From assembly GCA_963969495.1 (NCBI GenBank), contig OZ018322.1, forward strand, positions 158,874,848 through 158,938,847: a stretch of DNA of 64,000 bases, in the 5' to 3' direction. The notes under the pieces are model-generated. The model ran no database searches. It was not told the origin of the DNA and saw nothing but the letters and a program-made list of their open reading frames with translations. The DNA comes from Ceratothoa steindachneri (Eukaryota > Arthropoda > Malacostraca > Isopoda > Cymothoidae). This document shows, in pieces, positions 56,385 through 64,000 of the stretch. Position numbers and translations under genes: made by a program. Position 1 is the first letter of the stretch. Each line of letters opens with the position of its first letter.

Positions 56385-57110
56385 ACCGTATATCTTTTTT
56401 TGGACTGTTCCAAATAAGGGCATCTTCGATTTATACTCCAACACTAGCCAGGCAACATATTTACAAACTGATATCTTTCCTCCATGACCTTCAAATCTTG
56501 GTCGAATCGTTAACCTTGATCATCGTTCACTGGACCATTGTCAACTTGTTGCTAATTTTGAGACTGAAAAGTTTTATAGCCCTTGAATACCTTCTAAAAT
56601 TTTAGGTATAATTCTTTGATCATATTATTATAAGAAAGTTCTTGACGCAGTATTTGAAGGAGAATCATGCTTTATTCTCGAGTTCTGACATTGTCTTGGA
56701 GAAATAAATGTTCATCTGTGGTAATCTCCTGAATCTTCAGACCTGCCATACAAAGCCAATACGAGGTACTTGAAACAGTCTCCTTCATTTTGCATTGCAT
56801 TAACGATTTCCTTCATGAAACCCAATTTACTGTACACAAGTGGGAATATAATTTTCTATGTCTTATCAACTGGTTGTTGTAGAATACTTCCATTACAAGG
56901 TTTGAGGTCAGATTTTGTAGCCATTCCTCTCTACCCAATGCTTCATTCGATCTTTGCTGTCCCACATGCGCATGAATCAGTAATACCTCGAGTACCCGCG
57001 TTTCTAGCCAAGAAAGAAGCATACCATTTTATAGTTAACCTACATAATCCAATTGCGTTTGTGAAGTTTCACTAAATGAATGATTCACTTCAAGTCTACA
57101 TGTTCTTCAC
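56385..57110 (-). pseudogene. C-terminal half of the uncharacterised transposon-like ORF family
   Basis: On the minus strand, frames join to give YKMVCFFLARNAGTR (about 57040), then KIIFPLVYSKLGFMKEIVNA and MQNEGDCFKYL (about 56870-56780). After a degenerate stretch come NDDQG, a stop, RFDQDLKVMEERYQ (about 56525-56465), a CWSINR segment and SKKRY. This order (DWKMVxFLLG, KILFPxLHIKLGLMKQFVKA, DEQGERFHQDIxxMExRYQG, DYCWxIxRD, RKSxKRKF) is the second half of the family whose first half is at 2875-3490. I know it as a repeated, unnamed family in arthropods and Hydra. Several stops; dead copy. Confidence 0.6.
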
Positions 57111-57441
57111 GATGATTAAATGAATGACCAACTGTGACTGCATCCTAAAAGTTGCCATTATGGAGGATGACACACTTCAACTTTGTTAACCTTTTGCCTA
57201 ATTCAACTACCTTCCCTCGTTAGTTTTCATCTCCGCCGTTCCATAATATTTAATTCGTTTCGAATTTATAGCACTGATAATGAATTTTGTTATAATACTT
57301 AAACCTACGTAATAAATCTTACGAAGTGAATTGGCTTCTGTCCTGGATATCTTGTTTATTAATAGATTGGATATTTATCTAAAAGTAACAAGCAATAACC
57401 AAAGATCTTTGCCAGAGGTTATTGAGGAGAGGATCTCAAAG

Positions 57442-57718
57442 TGTTGTTTTTTTTTTGTTTTTTTAAGAGCTCATCTGGCGACTGCCTACTTGGGCATTAG
57501 TCGCCGTATTAAAACTGGCCTAGTTCTAGGCTACTTTAAAATAAAATTAAAGAGAGAAAAAAAAAACAACACCCCAAAAGGGGAAAAGGAAGCAAGCTGG
57601 TGCGTCGGGGAGAGGTCCCCCCGGCGCAGGAGCGTGCAACTAAAGGAAAAAACAAACAAAAAACCAAACAAAAAAAACAAATGCAAAAAAACAACAAAAC
57701 AAAACAAAAAAACCTTGC
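57442..57718 (-). other. 3' UTR and poly(A) tail of the I-clade LINE
   Basis: On the minus strand: T-run and G-T-rich sequence right after the ORF2 stop, a GC-rich patch with ggggggacctctccccgacg, then actaatgcccaagtaggcag and an A-rich end. The tail reads a7 c a10 c on the minus strand. Confidence 0.75.
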
Positions 57719-60700
57719 TTAAATAATAGGGAGAAGGCCGGCCTCCCCCAAGAAGTCAACAAGTCCACAAGTCAATGTGCACGAATCTGTCCCGAGCACA
57801 AGGGACAGGCGGTAGCGACCCCGCCCATCCCGGTACTGGGACAGGTATCGTGCGCGAAGATCACCCAGACTGGGACATTCGACAAGAATGTGCCGAAGAG
57901 TCTGGGGGCGACGCAGTCGTTGCAATAGGGCACAGGCGAGCGCTCCATCAGATAGCGATGCGTCACACGAGTGTGTCCGATTCGGAGACGATAGAAAGCA
58001 ACCTAAAGCCGCCGCAGCATTGGGGGATAGGTCCATGGAAACAGTCGCGGCGCAATGGCACGCAACTTTAAGTTCCCTTCGACCGTCTCCCATCTTCTTT
58101 GCCAAGCAGTCCGAAGAGCTGCCCGTATTCCTGCCATGTAGTCGGTGTGAGGAAGAGCGAAACGCTGGTCCGGTCGCAGAGTCCTCGCGGACTCTTTGGC
58201 GCCCTCATCGGCGCGCTCATTCCCCGCAATTCCTACATGTCCAGGAACCCAGCAGAAGATAATCTCGATATCTGCCCGGCTCGCCAAAACCGTGGCGTCA
58301 CGGATATCGCGAACCAGGGGATGCGGAGATTCCAATGCCCCGAGAGCACTCAGGGCACTTTGTGAGTCGCTATAGATCACAATCCGGTCTCCGAACCGGG
58401 CACATCGCGTAATCTCCCGTACCGAGTGGTGTATTGCCACCAGCTCGGCCGTGAAGACAGACGCAGTGCCTGGTAGAGCCCCGCTGACTTCAAAAAGAGG
58501 GTATACGGCGTGGAAGCCGACCCCCTCTTGGGACTTGGAGCCATCCGTATACACTGGCACGGTACCAGCGTGACACGATGTGTGCTCCAAAAAGGTCGAA
58601 CGCAATACTCCCGGCGCAGTACAAGCTTTGAGGGCAGAGGCGTGGCGACAAATAGCGAAATGTGGTACCCTCCAGGGTGGCGTCCTGGGCAGAACCAGGG
58701 GCGCCACCGGCCCGAGAGCTATATCTACCTCTCGAAGGAGTTTCCTGGCCCTAAACCCAAAGGGCTTAGGGTATGACTTGCGGCTCTCGGTGGCATTGGC
58801 ACCATCAAGATCGACTGCGGATGCATTGAGAGCTGTTGGCGACTGAGGGAGGCGCCGGGCTCGCGCGTACAGGCGAGTGATGCACTGCACGCGGCGCAGA
58901 GCGAGTGGCATCTCCCCAGCATCGAGCAACAGGCTCTCAATGGGGGAAGTGCGGAAGGCACCAGTCGCAAGGCGAAGGCCGGTGTGGTGGATTGAATCCA
59001 CCTTCCGCAATAAACGCTCGGCTGCGGATGCATAAAACTCGCATCCGTAGTCGAGCTTCGAGCGAACAAAGTATCGATAAAAAAGTAAGGCGGTAGCCCT
59101 ATCAGCGCCCCAAGCGCTGAACGTCACGGAACGGAGAATGTCCATGGCGCGGGTACAAGAGACCCTAAGGCTGCGAATATGAGCCTCCCAGGTGAAGCGT
59201 CAGTCGAATAAAAGACCAAGGAAACGGTGCGACTCAACCAAATCCAGGCGCACCCCATTAAGAAACAAATCTGGGTCGGGGTGAAGCCGTGGATGGCAGC
59301 AGAAGTGCACCATCTTAGTCTTGGCCAAAGAAAACCAAAACCTTTGCGCAAAGGCATAGCGAGAGACGCGGTTCATTTCCTGTTGGAGTCGACACTCCAG
59401 AGTTGGCATCTGGGTCGCGTCAAAAGAGATCGAAAGATCGTCCACGTAGAGCGTAGCGAGAACATCTTCTGGCAGCACCGAGGTGATGCCGTTGATGCTC
59501 AGGGCAAAGAGTGTGACACTGAGAACACTTCATTGCGGGACACCCTCTTCCTGCTCCTTTGGAGACAGAGAGGGCTCCCCTCACCCGTACGCGGAATCGA
59601 CGATCTCGCAAAAATTTAGATATAAACATTGGGAGGCGTCCCCTCGCCCCCATCGTGTGGAGAGTCTCCATGATACCGTATCGCCATGCGGTATCATAGG
59701 CCTTCTCCAGATCAAAAAACACCGTGGCGTAGTGCTGTCTACGAAGGATAGCCTCTAGGACGGCATTTTCCAGTCGGAGCAGAGCATCCGACGTGGAGTG
59801 AAACTTACGGAAGCCACAGAAGACAGATGGCCTCCGCTGTCCAGGAAATAGGCTAATCTAACATTTACCAATTTCTCCATCAACTTGCACACGCAAGAGG
59901 TTAGAGAGATTGGGCGGAAACCGGTCGGAGTAGAGTGATCTCTCCCCGGCTTGCAAAAGGCGAGCACAGTAGCGATTCGCCAGGAATCTGGGAGAAGACC
60001 CTCCACCCAGATCCTGTTGAACAAATCTAAGAGAAAGGCCATGCTTCGCTCACGCAGGTGTCGAAGCATGGCGTACGGGACATCGTCCGGACCATGGGCG
60101 GTGTCCGCGCACGAAGCGAGAGCGGATCGCAACTCACTCACAGTAAACTTGTCGTTGAAGGGTTCTCCGCCTCTGGAGGTAAAGTCCAGCCGAAGGCCTT
60201 CCGCGACATCACGACGTGCATTGAATCCTGGCGGAGCAGCATCACGGCTAGAGAATGCGGAAAAAGCGGTCGCTAAGGATTCCGCCACGGACGCGGGGTC
60301 CGAGATTGTGGTCCCATTCTCCTGGAGAACAGGAGGGGGGTCCTGCGAGAACTTGCCCCGAATCCTTTTGACTCGCTTCCACACCTCAGCTAAAGGGGTC
60401 TTCCCGTTAAGTGAAGACACGTATGCCCGCCAAGAAGAGCTGTGGGCGACCTTTGAAATATACCGGAACCTAGCCCTAGCCCGACGAAATTCAGCGACAG
60501 TGAATTCGTTTGGGCGGCGCTTATAGCGCATGTAGGGATAACGCTTCTGTTTGAGGGCCGTCTCACACTCGGCCGACCACCATGGGAGTGGTCGGCGTGC
60601 AAAACAGCCAGACGTCCTAGGAATAGTAGTCAGGCCCACGGCGATGAGGTTGCCGGAGAAGAACTCAACGGCCTCATCTACCGACCTAAACTCCTCGACT

Positions 60701-61542
60701 GAGATAGAGAATTCAGTCATTTCCTGAAATGCAGGCCACCGCGCCCGCGCCAAGCACCACCGAGGTGGTCTCTCAGGCGGCAGTTGCCCTGAAAATGATA
60801 TTTGAATGGAAAAGTGATCACTACCATGGAGGTCATCGACCACCCTTTAATCAAAATCAGGCTGTGCATCCGAAGAGCACAAAGATAGGTCAAGGCAAGA
60901 AAATGAAGCGGTTCTCGGACAGTGATGCATAAACTCATCCACGTTTAGGACGCCCATCTCAAGCTCTTCGATCAGATCGGCAAGGACTTGTCCCCTGGGA
61001 TTTATGGAGTAATCCCCCCAGAGAGGATGCCTGCCGTTCAGATCTCCAAGCAAGAGATAGGGTCTCGGCAACTGTGCCAAGACGCGGCGGAAGTCTCCCG
61101 CGTCGAAGTCAGCTGACGGTGGAATGTACGCAGAAATGATAGTATACCTACTATCCAGGTGCAGCTGCACAGCCACTGCCTGAAAGGAGGTATCTAAAGA
61201 GAAAGGAAGAACGGAGACATCAGGCCGGGTGTAAACCGCGCATCCCCCAGCCCGGCCATCCCGCGGTGGTGGGGTCGCAAGACCCTTATACCCCGGGAGG
61301 GCAGGCAGCGGGCACGCGCCTAGCATGGTCTCCTGCAAAAATATAGCTAACGGGGAACGGGACGAGACGAGCCTCCCCAGCTCCTCCCAATTGGCCCGGA
61401 GTCCATGGCAATTCCATTGAAGGAATATGCCCTCCAGGCCTAGCTCGGAAGAGACGCGGGGGCCCTCCTCGAATTGAAGACCCTCACGGGAATGGCCGTA
61501 CGCTTCCCGGGGGCAGAACCCCGGGCGCTGTTGGCCGGACAA
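57719..61542 (-). pseudogene. I-clade LINE ORF2: endonuclease, RT, RNase H
   Basis: Start at 61542, overlapping the ORF1 end. Endonuclease (61430-60820): FLQWNCHGLRANWEEL, AIFLQETMLGA, YLLLGDLNGRHPLWG and, after an in-frame TAA at 60847-60849, GSDHFSIQIS. RT: GPDDVPYAMLRHL, WRIATVLAFCKPG, GFRPISLTSCVCKLMEKL (59900); after a frameshift near 59830 VFFDLEKAYDTAWRYGI, after another near 59560 ATLYVDDLSISFDA (catalytic Asp pair, about 59450), FRSKLDYG-like text at 59070. RNase H: PVYTDGSKSQEG (58560), FTAELVAIHH, YSDSQSALSALG and GNERADEGAK carry the four acidic positions. The end (57966-57719) has CNDCVAP ... RHILVECPSL, a CCHC-type motif. Frame breaks are few: about two in RT and one near 58003-58105. 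Confidence 0.92.
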
Positions 61543-63773
61543 AGCGCTGGAGGCGCTGTCGCCTTCGAGGACTTATTGGGGGAGGTTGGGCTCGCCATGC
61601 GAGTCTTTTCCTCCCTCCGCCTCGAAACCTTAGGCGGACGTTGCGGCTTCGGAGGCAGCGGGCCCTCTTTTCGAGGAACCACCGTCTCTGAGCCACTCGC
61701 TCCACCTCGGGGCGTGGGCGAAGGGGCCGAAGCTCCTTTGTTGCTGTCCTCCTTTCGGGGAACAGCTTTAGGAACCCCGGAAGATGGCTTAGCGACCATC
61801 TTCAGGGGTGTTGCCTCCTGTGAGTCTAACGACTCGGTGGAGGCGCGTGGCCGTTTCGCTTTACGGGAAACGGTCACGCTGGGGGAAGAGGGGGGAGCCC
61901 TGGTTTAAGCCGGGGCTGGGTATGAATCCTTTTTGCCGCCAGCTTTACCAGGGGAGCGCCCAGGTTGGGTAGAGCCCGCAGAAGGGCTTCGAATGGGCGC
62001 GGAAACAACCGTGCTCGTTGGCCTGGATGGGCCAGGAGCAGAGGGTGCCTTTCTAACTATTGAGGCATATGACGTCCCAGGCAGAGCCGGGCGCGCCAGG
62101 ACCAAGTCCTTTGCCTCGCGGAATGAGAGTCGATCCTGGGCCTGAACGGCCAGGATTTCTTTCTCGAGGAGATATGCACCACATTGCTTCGAAGAAGCAG
62201 AGTGCGGCTCTCCGCAATTGACACACTTGGCCACACACGATTTGGACTTATCGTGTGCGACCTTGGAGCAATTTACACATACTTCGGTTGACCCCGACTT
62301 TGCACGTCTACATGAGCGATTCGTATGGCCAAAGCGGTGACAGTAATAGCACCGCCGCGGCAGTGGCACGAATGCCTTCACGCGGTAACGGTACCAACCG
62401 GCACGCACCGACTCAGGGAGCTTGTCACAGTCGAACGTGACGAAGAGTGTAGGGGTGGGTCTCGAGGCCCCTCCCTGTTTTCTCATCATACGTTCCACCT
62501 TGACCGCCCCATGGTCGGCCAGCTCTAGGGTGATGTCCTCAATGGAGTAGTCAACGAGTTCCTTCGCATAAACTACTCCTTTCACAAAGTTCATGGTAGA
62601 GTGCGGCGTCACACTCACTGGGGTGCCATGAAGTGTCCGAAGAGCACTTATCTTGGCCACCTCAGCGGGATTCGCCAGAAGGCTCCAGTCCGAGAAACCG
62701 GTTACCTTCGGCTCTCTACTAATTGCACTAGCTAATCCTCTCCTCTGATGGATCATGTTGCCCTTGGATAACATGCTGCCATCAGTGGAGCGAATAACGA
62801 CGAAGCGTTTAAAGCCAGCGGGCTCGAAAACGCCAGGTAACCTCTGAATCAGGGGCCCCGATGTCATCGAGGCTCCGCTGTGTGCACTTTTGGTCTTTGT
62901 CATCGTCAGGAGCTCCGTACGCGGGAAAGCAGAGGGCCCGGATGTGCCGATCTTGGCTTGGTCGCTTGCCAAAGTGGCAGCAGACCCATCCGTCCCCGTA
63001 GCCCCCACGGATTGAGAGGAGCACCGAGTCTTCTTCGTCTTTTTGGTCTTTTTCGTCCTTTTCTTTTTTGGAGAGGAGGGCGGGGAATTAACCCGCTTCT
63101 CACCCCCGCCGGTAGAAGCCCCCAGGCCAGATGGACCGGCCTCAGCCAGGTCCTTCTCCGAAATGGAGAAGGTCCTGGTGGTCGCAGGGGCATCATCCGG
63201 AGGAGATCCCTCCCCTCCTTGTACTGCTTGAGAATCCACAGCCGTTTGATGAGGACCTTGCATAGGGGCGGATTCGGGTTCGGTGCTTGGCGCCGAGCCT
63301 GGATTCCCCCCCATGGAAGGCCCTACCTTCTGAGGCTGGTTTTCCTGAAGGACCATGTCTATTACAGGAGGGGCCTCCAGTTGGCCATCCCCTCCCAGGA
63401 CATTGCAGGTCTCCTTGGCAGCGTCATAAGTCTTTAGTGGGGAGGCACAGGCCTTGACCCCGGCAAGGTTTAATATTTTTGCCAGCGGGTCTTTTGAGGG
63501 AAGCGACCGAAGGGGCCTGGCTTCCCTCTCCCCCCTAAGGGGGTTTGCCCTACCGAGCCGCTTGTACGAGGGGTGGTCGGCATTGGGCTGCCTGCTGGCT
63601 TTCTTGGCAGTCCCCTTAGAAAGCAAAGGAGGGACTGCCGCTAGAGATAGGGAGGTGCCCGAAAGCACCTCCAGAGAAGGGGGTGAGGGGGAGTCCCCTA
63701 CACCCGTAGGCGTAGGAGAGGAGTAAGCCTCCTCTCCGGTTAAAGAGGTATGGAGGGTCCCCTGCGCAAGCAC
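61440..63773 (-). pseudogene. I-clade LINE ORF1: gag-like RNA-binding protein
   Basis: Open for 622 codons from 63773 to the TAA at 61905-61907, then open in the same frame to 61440, so the stop may be a mutation. The N-terminal part is Pro/Ser/Lys-rich with a basic KKKRTKKTKKTKKTR stretch. A structured RRM-like region follows (KRFVVIRSTDGSMLSKGNMI, VSVTPHSTMNFVKGVVYAKE). Three zinc knuckles lie at about residues 475-531: CYYCHRFGHTNRSC, CVNCSKVAHDKSKSC and CVNCGEPHSASSKQC. It would coat LINE RNA. The true start may lie further upstream: a frame at 63933-63775 is joined by the G-run at 63775-63784, which looks like a frameshift point. Confidence 0.88.
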
Positions 63774-63935
63774 AGGGGGGGGGGACCTCCATCTTTTCTG
63801 TGGAGCTGCACGAGGGCGGCTCCGTTGTTTTAGGGGGAATTAAGGGGAGATGTTTTTTTTTCATCATTGGGCATGGTGACCCTCTTTGTTTTCCGGGACG
63901 CAATCGCTCACCACCTCTTGCAGTAGCCCGCACTG

Positions 63936-64000
63936 CAAGAGGTGCTTACAGGCCCGGCAGAGCCAGGCGCTGCCATTTAGGACCACCCCTCCCGCCTGGT
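63936..64000. other. Window edge, probably LINE 5' UTR
   Basis: GC-rich sequence continuing the LINE composition. The element end and any target duplication lie beyond the window. Confidence 0.5.

Larger units (their letters stand above)
57442..63935 (-). mobile_element. I-clade LINE, nearly complete, GC-rich
   Basis: Minus-strand LINE of at least 6.5 kb: 5' region at the window edge, ORF1 (gag-like, zinc knuckles), ORF2 (endonuclease, RT, RNase H, C-terminal Cys/His motif), a 280-bp 3' UTR rich in T-runs, and a poly(A)-type tail at 57442-57467 (gttgttttttttttgttttt on plus). An RNase H domain after RT and zinc-knuckle ORF1 place it in the I group rather than CR1/L2. It is far more GC-rich than the rest of the window. 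Only a few stops or frameshifts, so it is young but inactive as written. Confidence 0.92.

Noticed and set aside
57775..58846. Several plus-strand Arg/Pro-rich open frames
   Set aside because: Antisense of the RNase H and C-terminal part of the I-clade ORF2; GC-rich DNA leaves long open antisense frames.
59951..60526. Plus-strand 191-codon open frame
   Set aside because: Antisense of the I-clade RT; no recognisable domain and the sense strand is clearly coding.
62880..63437. Plus-strand 185-codon open frame
   Set aside because: Antisense of the I-clade ORF1.

Overview
This is a eukaryotic, probably arthropod, intergenic window made almost entirely of transposable-element wreckage in AT-rich sequence. 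No host gene, rRNA, tRNA or CRISPR array can be supported. The arthropod call is an inference from the mix of elements (mariner and Tc1-like, hAT-type, Gmr1-like Ty3/gypsy, Penelope-like, CR1-, L2- and I-clade LINEs) and from the very long (TA)n tracts. A crustacean or chelicerate would fit, but I cannot name a species. Family calls rest on remembered protein motifs, not on a search.

Layout, left half. 1-1.4 kb: broken hAT-type transposase (minus). 2.9-3.5 kb: N-terminal half of an uncharacterised repeated ORF family (minus); its C-terminal half appears in a second copy at 56.4-57.1 kb. 3.5-11.8 kb: AT-rich DNA with short dispersed repeats only. 11.8-13.7 kb: an old Tc1-like gene split by a 1,240-bp mariner with clear TIRs. 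14.4-18.5 kb: degenerate LTR retrotransposon with integrase upstream of reverse transcriptase. 19.6-20.3 kb: foldback element. 20.7-25.7 kb: LTR fragments, a hairpin module between two (TA)n tracts, a pyrimidine/purine mirror tract and a GC-richer block with tandem repeats. 26.4-28.6 kb: broken DDE-type transposase-like gene, possibly inside a 4.9-kb element.

Right half. 29.7-30.2 kb: Tc1 remnant (minus). 32.2-37.5 kb: Penelope-like element interrupted by an L2-like LINE in the opposite orientation. 38.5-41.9 kb: CR1-like LINE with an intact 995-codon ORF, the only long intact gene here. 42.0-43.1 kb: second Penelope-like fragment between two (TA)n tracts. 43.7-47.6 kb: second copy of the L2-like LINE, plus strand, with tandem repeats in its 5' region. 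49.4-49.6 kb: second hairpin module between (TA)n tracts. 53.6-54.5 kb: internally deleted mariner. 57.4 kb to the window end: GC-rich I-clade LINE on the minus strand with gag-like ORF1 and ORF2 (endonuclease, RT, RNase H).

The genes do not work together as a pathway; the organising themes are nesting and decay. Three points stand out: hairpin modules and Penelope-like ends repeatedly abut (TA)n tracts; the gypsy-type element has a non-standard domain order; and two uncharacterised transposase-like families are present. The CR1-like ORF and the I-clade LINE look youngest; the other elements carry many stops and frameshifts.
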